Notes under the pieces: generated by a model
What the model was told of the DNA's origin: nothing
Seen by the model: only the letters and a program-made list of their open reading frames with translations
Databases searched by the model: none
Translations under genes and position numbers: made by a program
Shown: positions 48,972 to 59,603 of the stretch, piece by piece
How positions within the stretch are numbered: the first letter of the stretch is position 1
How the letters are laid out: each line of letters opens with the position of its first letter
From: Homoserinimonas aerilata
GTDB lineage: Bacteria > Actinomycetota > Actinomycetes > Actinomycetales > Microbacteriaceae
Reading direction: 5' to 3'
Length of the DNA stretch: 64,000 nt
Assembly (NCBI RefSeq): GCF_006716125.1
Contig: NZ_VFOM01000001.1
Coordinates: 1,116,001 to 1,180,000 of the forward strand

Positions 48972-49742
48972 TCAGTACTCGGCGGCGATGAGGTCGCGAG
49001 GAACATCAGCGGATGCGTCGTCATCAACGAAGAAGACGGTGCGTCGCCGTCCTTCCACTCCCGCAGCGGGAACCAGGTTCGGGCTCACTCCGGCCAGCGC
49101 CAAGCCGAGCGGTGAGGCCTTGTCAGTACCCGCAAGGGCCAGCCACACACGCTCGGAACTGTTGATGGTGTCGAGCGCGAGACTGATCCGCTCCGGAGGC
49201 GGCTTGGGGGAGTCTCTTATGGCGATGACCGGTGAGCTCGCCTCGGCGAGCTCGCCTCGGTGCGGGAACAGGGACGCGATGTGACCATCCGGCCCCATGC
49301 CGAGGAAGGTCACGTCGAAGTGGGGGAGTTCCGCGCCAGCCTCGGCGTTCTCACGAAGGGTCGCGGCATACTGCGCTGCGGCGGCATCCAATTCGATCCC
49401 CTCGTCGGAGGAGGGCATGGTGTGGATGTTCTGCTCGGGGATGGCGACGTGACTCAGCAGCGCATCGAGCGCCTGCTGTTCGTTGCGATCGGCATGGCCG
49501 CGCGGCACCCAGCGCTCGTCTCCCCACCACAGCGCGATCCGCTCCCAGTCGATTGAGTCGCGGTCGGGCGAGGCGTTCACACCCGCGAGGATACCGATTC
49601 CGACGGTTCCCCCGGTGAGCACGACGTTGACGAGAGGTTTCTCTGCCTGGATGCGTGCGACAGTTCGGATGAATCGGCTCGCCACTGCGGAGACGAGCGC
49701 ATCCTTGCTCTCGTGGATGATGACCTGACGATGAATGCTCAT
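48972..49742 (-). CDS. pgl: 6-phosphogluconolactonase
   Basis: Pgl hydrolyses 6-phosphogluconolactone, the second step of the oxidative pentose phosphate pathway. The 256-residue DevB-type product shows VVLTGGTVGIGIL, WWGDERWVP, HTMPSSDEG and LGMGPDGHIASLFPH. ATG 49742 lies 2 nt after the opcA stop. It is the last gene of tkt-tal-pgi-zwf-opcA-pgl. Confidence 0.95.
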   Translation of the reverse strand: MSIHRQVIIHESKDALVSAVASRFIRTVARIQAEKPLVNVVLTGGTVGIGILAGVNASPDRDSIDWERIALWWGDERWVPRGHADRNEQQALDALLSHVAIPEQNIHTMPSSDEGIELDAAAAQYAATLRENAEAGAELPHFDVTFLGMGPDGHIASLFPHRGELAEASSPVIAIRDSPKPPPERISLALDTINSSERVWLALAGTDKASPLGLALAGVSPNLVPAAGVEGRRRTVFFVDDDASADVPRDLIAAEY

Positions 49743-49744
49743 GA

Positions 49745-50692
49745 CTACTTTCGCGAGGAGGACTGTGCGAGTTCGCCGAGGCCCTTCGTGATGACCTCGC
49801 CGAAGAGGTCATCCGGGTCGAGTCGCCGCAACTCTTCTGCAAGACAGTCTCGCAGGCTCCGCCGGGGAAGCGAAATGTCCTGCATGGGCTGGCCCGGCTG
49901 CGAAAGGGTGGCGACGGGGAGGTGTACCCGGTCGAGGCTGATGTCGCCGGAGGACCGGGTGAGCACGACGCCGTGAATTCCTGAGAAGTCGTCGGGCTCG
50001 GTGAGGTCGCATTCGACCTCGACCTGCAGCTGCTTCTGCAGCCATGCGGCGAGCAACAGCGTCGACGGTGAGTCGGATGATCCGCTCACCCTGACCGCGA
50101 CGATGGGTTCGAAAGGAGGCTGGTCGAGCACTGCCGCGAGTTGCGCCCGCCACAGGGTGAGCCTGGTCCAGGCGAAGTCGGTGTCGCCCGGGGCGTAGCT
50201 TTCGGCGAGGGAGTCGAGGAATGCGCCCGGATCGGCCTGCGCGGCCGAGTCGGTGATCCGGCGCTGTGCGATGCGGCCGATGGGCGAGGTCGAAACCACC
50301 TCTGGTGCCCGGCCCGGCCACCACGCCACAACGGGGGCGTCAGGGAGCAGCAGCCCCATGACGAGACCCTCCGCGTTGGCGGCGTTCTCGCCGAACGCCT
50401 TGAGCACGATGACCTCACTCGCTCCGGCGTCGCCGCCGACGCGGATCTGCGCGTCGAGTCTGGCGCCCCCGGCTGTACCGCCGTCGACAGGAGTCGAGAC
50501 GACGATCACCCGCATCGGGTGCTCGCGGGAGGCGTCGTTGGCGGCCTCGATCGCCTGCTCCTCCTTGCCCAGGTCCGTCGCGATCACAAGCGTGAGCACG
50601 CGGCCCAGAGCGACGGCGCCGCCTTCCTCTCGGATGGTCACGAGCGCCTTCGAGATCTTGCTGCCCGTTGTGTCGGGAAGGTCGATGATCAT
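49745..50692 (-). CDS. opcA: Glucose-6-phosphate dehydrogenase assembly protein OpcA
   Basis: OpcA is needed for full activity of Zwf in cyanobacteria and actinobacteria; in corynebacteria it forms a complex with Zwf. The 315-residue product begins MIIDLPDTTGSKISKAL and shows GLVMGLLLPDAPVVAWWPG, both typical. It has no known catalytic motif. ATG 50692 overlaps the zwf stop by 4 nt, so the two are coupled in translation. Confidence 0.95.
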   Translation of the reverse strand: MIIDLPDTTGSKISKALVTIREEGGAVALGRVLTLVIATDLGKEEQAIEAANDASREHPMRVIVVSTPVDGGTAGGARLDAQIRVGGDAGASEVIVLKAFGENAANAEGLVMGLLLPDAPVVAWWPGRAPEVVSTSPIGRIAQRRITDSAAQADPGAFLDSLAESYAPGDTDFAWTRLTLWRAQLAAVLDQPPFEPIVAVRVSGSSDSPSTLLLAAWLQKQLQVEVECDLTEPDDFSGIHGVVLTRSSGDISLDRVHLPVATLSQPGQPMQDISLPRRSLRDCLAEELRRLDPDDLFGEVITKGLGELAQSSSRK

Positions 50693-52230
50693 GGCCGTCT
50701 CCAGGTCCTGCCGTCGCGGGCGAGTAGTTCGTCGGCCGAGCTCGGCCCCCAGGTGCCGGGTCGGTACTGTTCCGGTTGTCCCTGCGTCGCCCAGTAATGC
50801 TCGATGGGGTCGAGGATCTTCCAGCTCAGTTCGACCTCTTCGTGCCGGGGGAAGAGGGGTGGGTCTCCGAGGAGAACATCGAGGATGAGCCGCTCGTAGG
50901 CTTCGGGGCTGGCCTCTGTGAAGGCGTGCCCGTATCCGAAGTCCATCGTCACGTCGCGCACCTGCATGCCTGCGCCCGGAACCTTCGATCCGAATCGAAT
51001 GGTCACACCCTCATCGGGCTGGACGCGGATCACGAGCGCGTTCTGGCCGAGGGCCGAGGTCTGACTGTCGGCGAACAGGCTCTGCGGGGCACGCTTGAAC
51101 ATGACGGCGATCTCGGTGACGCGACGGCCGAGTCGTTTACCTGCGCGGAGGTAGAACGGCACACCACTCCACCGTCTTGTGCCGATGTCGAGTCTGATGG
51201 CGGCGTAGGTCTCCGTGAGCGATTCGGGATTCATCCCGTCTTCTTCGAGGAAGCCGACGACCTCTTCGCCGCCCTGCCAGCCCGAGGAGTACTGGCCCCG
51301 TGCTGTGACGGTGCTCAGGTCTTCGGGCAGGGTGATCGCCGAGAGCACCTTCTCCTTCTCTGCGCGGAGAGATGCGGCATCGAAGCTGACGGGCTCCTCC
51401 ATCGCCGTGAGGGCGAGGAGCTGCAGCAGGTGGTTCTGGATGACGTCGCGCGCCGCCCCGATTCCGTCGTAGTAGCCGGCGCGGCCGCCCACTCCGATGT
51501 CCTCCGCCATGGTGATCTGGATGTGATCGACATGGTTGGCGTTCCACAGCGGCTCGAAGAGCTGGTTGGCGAAACGCAGCGCAAGGATGTTCTGCACCGT
51601 CTCCTTGCCCAGGTAGTGGTCGATCCTGAAGACAGAGTCGGGCGGGAAGACCGACTCGACGACGGAGTTCAACTCACGGGCGGTGGTGAGGTCGCTTCCG
51701 AAGGGCTTCTCGATGACGACGCGGCGCCACTGTCCGTCCTTCTGCTCGGCGAGGCCGGAGCGGCGAAGCTGCTCGGTGACCTGCGGGAACGACTTCGGCG
51801 GGATCGACAGGTAGAAGGCGTGATTGCCCATCGTGCCGCGATCGCGGTCGAGCTGTTCAAGCGTCTGCTTGAGCTTCTCGAATGCCGCATCGTCGTCGAA
51901 TTCTCCCTGGACGAAGCGGATGCCCTGGGCCAGCTGGGCCCAGACGTCTTCGTCGAACGGCGTGCGCGCGTACTGCTTGACCGAGTCGTGCACGACCTTC
52001 TCGAAGTCCTGATCCTCCCATTCGCGTCGTGCGAATCCCACGAGCGCGAAACCGGGCGGAAGGAGGCCGCGGTTTGCAAGGTCATACACCGCGGGCATGA
52101 GCTTCTTGCGCGACAGGTCGCCCGTGACACCGAAGATGATGAGCGCGCTCGGACCTGCGATGCGGTTCAGGCGCCGATCGGAGGGGAGTCGCAGCGGGTT
52201 GAAGTCGGGGGTGATCTCCACCGGGGTCAT
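50689..52230 (-). CDS. zwf: Glucose-6-phosphate dehydrogenase
   Basis: Zwf makes 6-phosphogluconolactone and NAD(P)H from glucose-6-phosphate, the entry to the pentose phosphate pathway. The 513-residue product has the nucleotide-binding IIFGVTGDLSRKKLMPA and the active-site RIDHYLGKE. ATG 52230 overlaps the pgi stop by 4 nt. OpcA follows with a 4-nt overlap. Confidence 0.97.
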   Translation of the reverse strand: MTPVEITPDFNPLRLPSDRRLNRIAGPSALIIFGVTGDLSRKKLMPAVYDLANRGLLPPGFALVGFARREWEDQDFEKVVHDSVKQYARTPFDEDVWAQLAQGIRFVQGEFDDDAAFEKLKQTLEQLDRDRGTMGNHAFYLSIPPKSFPQVTEQLRRSGLAEQKDGQWRRVVIEKPFGSDLTTARELNSVVESVFPPDSVFRIDHYLGKETVQNILALRFANQLFEPLWNANHVDHIQITMAEDIGVGGRAGYYDGIGAARDVIQNHLLQLLALTAMEEPVSFDAASLRAEKEKVLSAITLPEDLSTVTARGQYSSGWQGGEEVVGFLEEDGMNPESLTETYAAIRLDIGTRRWSGVPFYLRAGKRLGRRVTEIAVMFKRAPQSLFADSQTSALGQNALVIRVQPDEGVTIRFGSKVPGAGMQVRDVTMDFGYGHAFTEASPEAYERLILDVLLGDPPLFPRHEEVELSWKILDPIEHYWATQGQPEQYRPGTWGPSSADELLARDGRTWRRP

Positions 52231-53828
52231 TGGCTGATGGTCTCCAGCAGTCGGGGAACGTCGGCGACGGGTTCGCCCAGGGTCAGGGTGAGAACCGGGC
52301 GTCCGTGCTCCGCGAGCACGCTCGCGTCGCCTGCCGCCTGGGCCTGGATGAGCTGCCCGAAGGTGAATGGACGCTCGGGGATCTCAAGATCCTCGGATGC
52401 CGTTCCGACGAGTTGCAGAAAGACTCCGACGGCGGGCCCACCCTTGTGGAACTGGCCGGTGGAGTGCAGGAAGCGGGGCCCCCACCCGAAGGTGACGGGC
52501 CGCTTCGTGCGGGCCGCGATGCGATCGCGGAGCCGTTCGAGGCGAGGGTGGGCATGACGGTCGAGATAGGCCTGGATCGAGATGTAGCCGTTCTCAGGAA
52601 CTGATGCGAGCAGCCGGTCGATCACGGCATCGAGCGTCTGCTCTCCTGCCACGACGTCGGCCGTTCCGCGAACCTCGATGGTGCCCTCGCTGAAGACCGG
52701 AGCGGTCGGCTCCGGGCGGTCGTCGAGCAGCCCACGGGTGGCGATCTTCGCCGATTCGACGTCGGGCTGATCGAAGGGGTTGATTCCGAGGAGGCGTCCT
52801 GCGATGACGACGGCGTACTCCCACACGAGAAGCTGCGCGCCGAGCGTGCCGCTGATCTCGATCTCGCCTTCGATGACCTCTTCGGTCTCACGGGCGCTCT
52901 CGACGAGGCGCACGATCTGCACATCGGGGAGTCCGAGGGAGACCTCGGGGGAGTCCTTGCCCAGAACGACGGGCAGCACACCCCGGCCCTCCTTGCCGGT
53001 GGACTCGGCGATGAGCTGCTCGGCCCAATCGGCGAACCCGACGATGTAGGTGCCGTCGGGCACGATGGCGAGCTTGTCGCGCAGCGGGCGCGTACCAGCC
53101 ATGGCGGCGCCGAGGATCAGGCCCGGGTTGTCGGGGCGGTCGACGGCGAGTCTGCCCGCGACGGAGGAGGCCTCGTCGAGGAGTGCGGCGATGTCGACTC
53201 CGGCAAGACCGGACGGGACGAGGCCGAACGCGGTGAGCGCGGAATAGCGCCCGCCGACAGCAGGGTCCGCATTGAACACGCGGTAGCCGTCGGCACGCGC
53301 AGCCTGATCGAGAGGGGATCCCGGGTCGGTCACGATGACGATGCGATCGGTGGGGTCGATTCCCGCGTCGCGGAACGCCTTCTCGTAGACACGCTTCTGG
53401 CTGTCGGTCTCAACCGTCGAGCCCGACTTCGAGGAGATGACGACGGCGGTCGTGGCGAGCCTGTCGCGCAGTGCCGAGAGCACCTGGGACGGGTCGGTCG
53501 CGTCGAGCACCGTGAGCGGGACACCGGCGGTCCGGGTGATCACCTCGGGGGCGAGCGAGGATCCGCCCATACCTCCGAGCACGATGTGGTTGACGCCGAC
53601 GGAACGAAGGTGATCACGCAGGGCGATGATGTCGCCGACGAGCCCCTCGGACACGACGACGGCCTCGGTCCAGCCGAGCCGCTTCGAAGCCTCATCCTCT
53701 GCGGCCGCACCCCAGAGCGAGGGATCCTGCGCCGTGATGCGGGAGGCGACCAGATCGCTCACCAGCTGCGGCACGATCCGATCCACGGCTTCAGCGGCTG
53801 CCCCGCTGACCGTGATGTCGAAACTCAC
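52227..53828 (-). CDS. pgi: Glucose-6-phosphate isomerase
   Basis: Pgi interconverts glucose-6-phosphate and fructose-6-phosphate and so links glycolysis with the pentose phosphate operon in which it lies. The 533-residue product shows the SIS-domain motifs [14 protein letters not shown] and [15 protein letters not shown]. It is of the divergent type that often sits between tal and zwf in actinobacteria. It overlaps both neighbours by 4 nt. Confidence 0.93.
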   Translation of the reverse strand: MSFDITVSGAAAEAVDRIVPQLVSDLVASRITAQDPSLWGAAAEDEASKRLGWTEAVVVSEGLVGDIIALRDHLRSVGVNHIVLGGMGGSSLAPEVITRTAGVPLTVLDATDPSQVLSALRDRLATTAVVISSKSGSTVETDSQKRVYEKAFRDAGIDPTDRIVIVTDPGSPLDQAARADGYRVFNADPAVGGRYSALTAFGLVPSGLAGVDIAALLDEASSVAGRLAVDRPDNPGLILGAAMAGTRPLRDKLAIVPDGTYIVGFADWAEQLIAESTGKEGRGVLPVVLGKDSPEVSLGLPDVQIVRLVESARETEEVIEGEIEISGTLGAQLLVWEYAVVIAGRLLGINPFDQPDVESAKIATRGLLDDRPEPTAPVFSEGTIEVRGTADVVAGEQTLDAVIDRLLASVPENGYISIQAYLDRHAHPRLERLRDRIAARTKRPVTFGWGPRFLHSTGQFHKGGPAVGVFLQLVGTASEDLEIPERPFTFGQLIQAQAAGDASVLAEHGRPVLTLTLGEPVADVPRLLETISQ

Positions 53829-54931
53829 CGTGCCGCCTCAAGAGCGGCGCTGACGGTGTCGAGCAGTTCGTTCCAGGAGACGATGAACTTGTCAACGCCC
53901 TCCTTCTCGAGCAGCGCAGTGACGTCGTCGTAGGAGACGCCGAGCGCGTCGATCGCGTCGAGCACCTCGTTGGCGTCGGCGTACGCTCCGGTCACCGTGT
54001 CGCCGCGGATCTCACCGTGGTCGAAGGTGGCCTCCATCGTCTTCTCCGGCATCGTGTTGACGATGTTCGGGGCGACGAGCTCAACGACGTAGGTGGTGTC
54101 CGGGACGGCGGGGTCCTTGACTCCGGTGGAGGCCCAGAGCGGCCGCTGCACATTGGCGCCGGCCGCCAGCAGGCCCTTGGCACGCTCGGTATCGAACGCC
54201 TGCTCGAACACCTGGTAGGCGAGTCGCGCGTTGGCCACGCCGGCCTTGCTCTTGAGTGCCTTCGCCTCGTCGCTTCCGATGGCGTCGAGTCGCTTGTCGA
54301 TCTCGGTGTCGACACGGGAGACGAAGAAGGAGGCGACCGAGCGGATGCCCGCGAGGTCGACTCCGGCGTCCTTGGCCTGCTCGAGGCCCGTGAGGTACGC
54401 GTTGATGACCTCGCGGTAGCGGCTGAGGCTGAAGATCAGCGTGACGTTGACGCTGATGCCGACGGCGGTCAGCGCCGTGATGGCCTCGAGGCCCTCGACG
54501 GTCGCGGGCACCTTGATCATGACGTTGGGGCGGTCGACCTTGGCCCACAGCTCCTTGCCCTGCGCAATGGTGCCTGCGGCGTCGTGCGCGAGGCCCGGCT
54601 CCACCTCGATCGAGACGCGTCCGTCTTCGCCCGCCGTGGCGTCGTAGACGGGCCGCAGGATGTCGCATCCGGATGCCACGTCATGCGTCGTGATGTCGAA
54701 GACGGCATCCGTGACGCTGGCGCCGGAGGCGGCGAGCTGCGAGACCTGCTTGTCGTAGCTCGCTCCCTTCGCCAGCGCTCCGGCGAAGATCGTGGGGTTG
54801 GTTGTGACACCGACGACGTTGCGGTCTTCGATGAGCTTCTGCAGACCGCCTGAGACGATGCGGTCCCGGGACAGGTCGTCGAGCCAGATGCTGACGCCTG
54901 CGGCGGAGAGTTCTGCGAGGGGGCTGGTCAT
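53825..54931 (-). CDS. tal: Transaldolase
   Basis: Transaldolase moves a dihydroxyacetone unit between sugar phosphates in the non-oxidative pentose phosphate pathway. The 368-residue product is of the long Tal subfamily, showing [21 protein letters not shown], the Schiff-base lysine in NVMIKVPAT and [14 protein letters not shown] chose ATG 54931, preceded on the minus strand by GAGGAAG; the open frame continues upstream without protein-like sequence. It overlaps pgi by 4 nt. Confidence 0.95.
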   Translation of the reverse strand: MTSPLAELSAAGVSIWLDDLSRDRIVSGGLQKLIEDRNVVGVTTNPTIFAGALAKGASYDKQVSQLAASGASVTDAVFDITTHDVASGCDILRPVYDATAGEDGRVSIEVEPGLAHDAAGTIAQGKELWAKVDRPNVMIKVPATVEGLEAITALTAVGISVNVTLIFSLSRYREVINAYLTGLEQAKDAGVDLAGIRSVASFFVSRVDTEIDKRLDAIGSDEAKALKSKAGVANARLAYQVFEQAFDTERAKGLLAAGANVQRPLWASTGVKDPAVPDTTYVVELVAPNIVNTMPEKTMEATFDHGEIRGDTVTGAYADANEVLDAIDALGVSYDDVTALLEKEGVDKFIVSWNELLDTVSAALEAAR

Positions 54932-54989
54932 AACGTCTTCTTCCTCTGTGCTTGTGAAGCTGGTGGCGCTGTCGCGCGCTCTGTCGTTG

Positions 54990-57089
54990 TTAACGCTGTG
55001 CTGCGGCGAGTGATTCCTTCGCCGCTGCGACCACATGCTCGGTCGTGATGCCGAACTCTCGGAACAGGGTCTTGTAGTCGGCGGATGCGCCGAAGTGCTC
55101 GATCGAGACGCTACGGCCGGCGTCGCCGACGTAGGGGCGCCAGGTGAGCGCGATGCCAGCCTCGACGGAGACTCGCGCCTTGACGGACTCCGGCAGCACC
55201 GACTCACGGTATGCGGAGTCCTGCTCCTCGAACCACTCGAGGCTCGGAGCCGACACGACGCGGGCGTTGATACCCTCGGCCCTCAGCTGCTCGCGCGCCT
55301 CGACGGCGAGCTGCACCTCGGAACCCGTGGCGATCAGGATGACGTCGGGGGTCCCACCAGGAGCCTCAGCGAGAACATAGGCACCGCGAACGACGTTCTT
55401 GGCCGAGGCGAACGTCTCGCCCTCCGCATCGCCGTCGCCACGCTCGAACACGGGGATGTTCTGTCGCGTGAGTGCGATTCCGGCCGGGCCTTCGCGGCGG
55501 GCGAGGATGTTCTTCCAAGCCCAGCCCACCTCGTTGGCGTCGGCGGGACGCACGACATCGAGACCGGGGATGGCGCGGAGCGTCGCAAGCTGCTCGATCG
55601 GCTGGTGGGTCGGGCCGTCCTCGCCGAGGGCGACGGAGTCGTGGGTCCAGACGAACACCGAGGGTGCCTTCATGAGTGCCGCCAGGCGCACAGCCGGACG
55701 CATGTAGTCGCTGAAGATCAGGAACGTACCGCCGAAGGGGCGGGTGTTGCCGTGCAGCACGATGCCGTTGAGGATGGCCGCCATCGCGTGCTCGCGGATG
55801 CCGAAGTGCAGAACGCGACCGTAGCGGTCGCCCTTCCACTCGGCCGTGGAGTGCTCGGCCGGCACGAAGGATGCGGCGCCGCCGATCGTGGTGTTGTTCG
55901 ACTCCGCCAGGTCGGCCGATCCGCCCCAGAGCTCGGGGATGACACCGCCGAGCTCTGTGAGTACCTTGCCGGATGCTGCGCGCGTCGAGATGTCCTTGCC
56001 CGCTTCGAACTCGGGGAGGGCCTCATCGACGCCCTCGGGGAGCTCGCCTGAGAGGACCCGGTCGAGGAGCTTCTTGCGCTCCGGGTTGGCTGCGGCCCAG
56101 GCTTCGAACGACTCGTTCCACTCCGCGTGCGCCTGAGCGCCACGCTCAAGCGCCTTGCGGGTGTGGTCGATGACCTCGGGGGCGACCTCGAAGGTCTTCT
56201 CCGGGTCGAAACCGAGCGCACGCTTGGTGGCTGCCAGCTCGTCGGCGCCCAGTGCGGAGCCATGGATCTTGCCGGTGTTCTGCTTGTTCGGTGCCGGCCA
56301 TCCGATGATGGTGCGCAGGATGATCAGCGAGGGCTTGGAGGACTCTGCCTTCGCGGCCTCGATGGCCGCGTTCAGCTCCTGGATGTCCTCGTGGTACTCG
56401 CCCGTCTTCTTCCAGTCGACGGTCTGGACCTGCCAGCCGTAGGCCTCGTAGCGGGCCTGCACGTCTTCGGTGAAGGCGATGTTGGTGTCGTCCTCGATGG
56501 AGATCTGATTGCTGTCGTAGATGGCGATCAGATTGCCGAGCTGCTGGTGGCCGGCGAGCGAGGATGCCTCGCTCGTGATGCCCTCCTGCAGGTCGCCGTC
56601 GCCGGCGATGACGTAGACGAAGTGGTCGAAGGGGCTCGTGCCTGCTGCAGCCTCGGGATCGAACAGGCCGCGCTCGAAGCGCGACGCGTAGGCGAAGCCG
56701 ACGGCGGACGCGAGACCCTGGCCGAGAGGACCGGTCGTGATCTCGACGCCATCGGTGTGACCGTACTCGGGGTGACCCGGTGTCTTCGAGCCCCAGGTGC
56801 GCAGTGCCTTCAGGTCGTCGAGTTCGAGGCCGTAGCCGCCGAAATAGAGCTGAACGTACTGCGTCAGCGAGGAGTGCCCGACCGAGAGGATGAAGCGGTC
56901 GCGACCGATCCATTCGTTGTCGGACGGGTCACGACGCATGACCTTCTGGAAGAGCAGATAGGCCGCAGGCGCGAGCGACATCGCGGTGCCGGGGTGGCCG
57001 TTGCCGACCTTCTCGACGGCGTCTGCTGCGAGGATACGGGCCGTGTCGACCGCCTGGTTGTCAATGGGATCCCATTGGAGAGCTGCCAC
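54990..57089 (-). CDS. tkt: Transketolase
   Basis: Transketolase transfers two-carbon units using thiamine diphosphate. The 699-residue product has the TPP motif [13 protein letters not shown] through [41 protein letters not shown] and [23 protein letters not shown] 57089 begins the family N-terminus ([15 protein letters not shown]), with AGAAGGG some 11 nt upstream. It is the first gene of the operon, separated from tal by 58 nt. Confidence 0.97.
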   Translation of the reverse strand: MAALQWDPIDNQAVDTARILAADAVEKVGNGHPGTAMSLAPAAYLLFQKVMRRDPSDNEWIGRDRFILSVGHSSLTQYVQLYFGGYGLELDDLKALRTWGSKTPGHPEYGHTDGVEITTGPLGQGLASAVGFAYASRFERGLFDPEAAAGTSPFDHFVYVIAGDGDLQEGITSEASSLAGHQQLGNLIAIYDSNQISIEDDTNIAFTEDVQARYEAYGWQVQTVDWKKTGEYHEDIQELNAAIEAAKAESSKPSLIILRTIIGWPAPNKQNTGKIHGSALGADELAATKRALGFDPEKTFEVAPEVIDHTRKALERGAQAHAEWNESFEAWAAANPERKKLLDRVLSGELPEGVDEALPEFEAGKDISTRAASGKVLTELGGVIPELWGGSADLAESNNTTIGGAASFVPAEHSTAEWKGDRYGRVLHFGIREHAMAAILNGIVLHGNTRPFGGTFLIFSDYMRPAVRLAALMKAPSVFVWTHDSVALGEDGPTHQPIEQLATLRAIPGLDVVRPADANEVGWAWKNILARREGPAGIALTRQNIPVFERGDGDAEGETFASAKNVVRGAYVLAEAPGGTPDVILIATGSEVQLAVEAREQLRAEGINARVVSAPSLEWFEEQDSAYRESVLPESVKARVSVEAGIALTWRPYVGDAGRSVSIEHFGASADYKTLFREFGITTEHVVAAAKESLAAAQR

Positions 57090-57252
57090 GTGAATGATGA
57101 CCCTTCTTCTGCTGCTGTTACCGGCGCCGCTATGAAGTACGGCATGCGAATAGAAAGAGCACCCACCCGGACATCATCGGCACATCCGTCAGCGATCGCC
57201 GACAGCGCGAAGCTGATGGTCAGCGACCTCCTGCGGGGGCAGGCCATTCCCA

Positions 57253-57258
57253 AGTATA
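57253..57258 (-). promoter_or_regulatory. -10 box (TATACT) of the tkt operon
   Basis: On the minus strand TATACT lies 163 nt before the tkt GTG start. It implies a 5' leader of about 155 nt. No good -35 is evident. Confidence 0.48.
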
Positions 57259-57337
57259 GGGACTACGGGTCGCCCCGCGTCGTGTTCTGCGGCTCCGCCC
57301 CCACTCACGAGGCGCGGGCCCCGCCCATGGGGTGGCC

Positions 57338-57343
57338 TACACT
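57338..57343 (+). promoter_or_regulatory. -10 box (TACACT) for ctaB
   Basis: TACACT lies 35 nt before ctaB ATG 57379. Together with the tkt box it accounts for the 289-nt divergent region, in which I see no gene. Confidence 0.45.
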
Positions 57344-57378
57344 GGATTCTTGGAATAACCACTGCTGTTAGAGGAGTA

Positions 57379-58299
57379 ATGGACACAACCATCGACGCCC
57401 CGGTGCACTCGGAGAGGGCACGAGGAATGGCCAAAGTCCGCGCTTACCTCGCATTGACCAAGCCGCGGGTCATCGAACTTCTCCTCGTCACGACGGCACC
57501 CGTCATGATCCTGGCTCATGGCGGCATCCCCAACCTGTGGCTCATGCTCTGGACGCTCATCGGGGGTGCCCTCAGCGCAGGATCCGCGGGGGCGTTCAAC
57601 TGCTACATCGACCGCGACATGGATCGCGTCATGAAGCGCACCGCCAATCGACCGCTCGTCACAGGAGCCGTGTCAGATCGTGAAGCCCTCGTCTTCGCCT
57701 GGGTTCTCGGTGTCGTCTCCGTCGCGCTGCTGTGGGTCACCACGAACTGGCTCGCGGCAGTGCTCTCGGCGGCGGCGATCTTCTTCTACGTCGTCGTCTA
57801 CACGCTGATCCTCAAGCGCCGCACGTCGCAGAACATCATCTGGGGTGGAATCGCGGGATGCTTCCCTGTTCTCATCGGCTGGGCGGCCGTCACCGAGTCG
57901 GTCAGCTGGTCCGCCATCATCCTGTTCCTCGTGGTCTTCCTCTGGACGCCGCCGCACTACTGGCCGTTCTCGATGAAGTTCCGCAAGGACTACGCGGCGG
58001 CCAATGTGCCGATGCTCGCTGTGGTGCGCGGCCGCGCCCAGGTCGGGCTGCAGACGATCCTCTACGCGTGGGCGACCGTCGTCTGCTCACTCCTGCTGGT
58101 GCCGGTGCATCCGATGGGCTGGACCTACACGATCGTGGCTCTCGCCTCGGGCGCGTGGTTCATCATCGAGTCGCACAAGCTCTACGGCAGGGCCATCCGG
58201 CACGAGGAGCCGAGCCCGATGCGTCTCTTCCACGCGTCCATCACGTATCTGACGCTCGTCTTCGTGGCCGTCGGCGTCGACCCGCTGCTCCCGTTCTGA
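57379..58299 (+). CDS. ctaB: Protoheme IX farnesyltransferase (heme O synthase)
   Basis: CtaB adds a farnesyl chain to heme B, making heme O for the aa3-type oxidase. The 306-residue polytopic UbiA-family product has about eight to nine helices, with the Asp-rich [15 protein letters not shown] and a second loop [24 protein letters not shown] at 57371-57376 lies unusually close to ATG 57379; an ATG 16 codons further in (57427) has a better-spaced site and is an alternative. The gene converges on ctaA. Confidence 0.94.
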   Translation: MDTTIDAPVHSERARGMAKVRAYLALTKPRVIELLLVTTAPVMILAHGGIPNLWLMLWTLIGGALSAGSAGAFNCYIDRDMDRVMKRTANRPLVTGAVSDREALVFAWVLGVVSVALLWVTTNWLAAVLSAAAIFFYVVVYTLILKRRTSQNIIWGGIAGCFPVLIGWAAVTESVSWSAIILFLVVFLWTPPHYWPFSMKFRKDYAAANVPMLAVVRGRAQVGLQTILYAWATVVCSLLLVPVHPMGWTYTIVALASGAWFIIESHKLYGRAIRHEEPSPMRLFHASITYLTLVFVAVGVDPLLPF

Positions 58300-58332
58300 C
58301 GCGCGCCGTCTAGCCTCCCGGCACGCTCGGAA

Positions 58333-59253
58333 CTATTCGGCGGGCGCCGCTCGCTTCATCCTGAGCAGCACAACGGTCATGACCGCTGCGAGAAGGCTGG
58401 CGAGGATCATGTGCACGCCGACGACCAGCTCCGGCAGGCCGTTGCGCGCCTGGAAGAGACCCACGGCGATCTGAACCAGCTCGACCGCGAGGAGAGCGGC
58501 GGCCCAACCCAGAACGGGTAGGCGGCGCACCGCAGCCGCGACAACGAGCACGATCGTGAGAGCGAACGCGAGGTAAGCGGGCCAGGCGTGGAGATGCTCG
58601 AGGATCTCGACGTTGAACCCCGTGCGGCCTGCGGTGGCATCGCCCGAGTGCGGACCGGATCCCGTCGTCAACACTCCGACCCCGATCGTGACGGCGACGA
58701 CGAGGCTCGTCGCGTGGGCGATGCCGGCGAACCATGACGGTACGACTCGAACGCGCGGGCCGACGGGGGAGTATGCCTGCACGAGGAATGCGGCGGTGAC
58801 GCAGACCAGCGCGAGCGAGGCGACGTAGTGGAAGCCCACGATGAACGGGTTCAGGCCCGTGAGCACCGAGATGCCGCCGACGATTCCCTGGGCGACAACG
58901 CCGCCGAGCACGATCGCTGCCAGGACGAAGAGGTCTCGGCGTGTCGCACGCAGTCGCCACACGAGCACGAGCACGACGAGCGCGAGAAGGCCCACCACCA
59001 TGCTCATCATGCGGTTGCTGAACTCGATGACGCCGTGGATGCCCATCTCCGCGGTGGGGACGAGTGACTCGGGGGTGCACGTGGGCCAGGTCGGGCAGCC
59101 GAGGCCGGATCCGGTCAGGCGCACGGCGCCGCCCGTGCCGATGATCACGACCTCTGCGATCAACGACAGCCAGGCGAACACAAGAATGGCTTTCGGCAGT
59201 GCCGTCGCGGCTTTCTGGGGGGTCTTCACGGCCAGATCGGACGCACTGCTCAC
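58333..59253 (-). CDS. ctaA: Heme A synthase
   Basis: CtaA oxidises the C8 methyl of heme O to give heme A for cytochrome c oxidase. The 306-residue product has about eight helices, with the paired cysteines in GLGCPTWPTC and heme-ligand histidines in IHGVIEFSNR, FHYVASL, LEHLHAWPAY and GVHMILA. I chose GTG 59253, preceded by AAGGACGGG; the frame is open 40 codons further up, but that stretch carries promoter-like TATAC and not a membrane-protein N-terminus. It converges with ctaB and diverges from sufB. Confidence 0.92.
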   Translation of the reverse strand: MSSASDLAVKTPQKAATALPKAILVFAWLSLIAEVVIIGTGGAVRLTGSGLGCPTWPTCTPESLVPTAEMGIHGVIEFSNRMMSMVVGLLALVVLVLVWRLRATRRDLFVLAAIVLGGVVAQGIVGGISVLTGLNPFIVGFHYVASLALVCVTAAFLVQAYSPVGPRVRVVPSWFAGIAHATSLVVAVTIGVGVLTTGSGPHSGDATAGRTGFNVEILEHLHAWPAYLAFALTIVLVVAAAVRRLPVLGWAAALLAVELVQIAVGLFQARNGLPELVVGVHMILASLLAAVMTVVLLRMKRAAPAE

Positions 59254-59603
59254 GGTTTTCCCGTCCTTCGTTACTTTTGCAGCGACACCGTATAGAATTG
59301 AGCCGTTCAGGAACACAGCCAATGCCGGGGTGTCAACGCAGATACCGGGGTCACTCCCCGTTTCCTTGTTCATTCTAGGCAGGCAGAACTGCGCATATGT
59401 CGCACGGAACGACGTCGCTCAGGAACTTGGTTCCAGGGCACTCGCCCATGACGGTCAGTGCAGAAGCGACCACCCAGACGAACGTCACTCCCGGATGATT
59501 GCGGCGTGTGCTCTGTCAGGCTGCGAAGGCAGCAGCACGGTCCGGCCGGGGAATGCACGTCATTCTCCCGCGGTTGTGGCCAGTGAAGAAGAAGAGGTTA
59601 GTC
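59254..59603. promoter_or_regulatory. Divergent regulatory region between ctaA and sufB (350 nt, no gene)
   Basis: There is no coding sequence that I can support, and in particular no sufR repressor gene. On the minus strand a TATAC sequence near 59290 is a possible ctaA -10. At 59422-59434 there is a perfect inverted repeat, GGAAC-TTG-GTTCC, and at 59449-59457 TGACGGTCA. Either could be an operator for the suf operon. The sufB ribosome-binding site is AAGAGG at 59592-59597. Confidence 0.4.
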
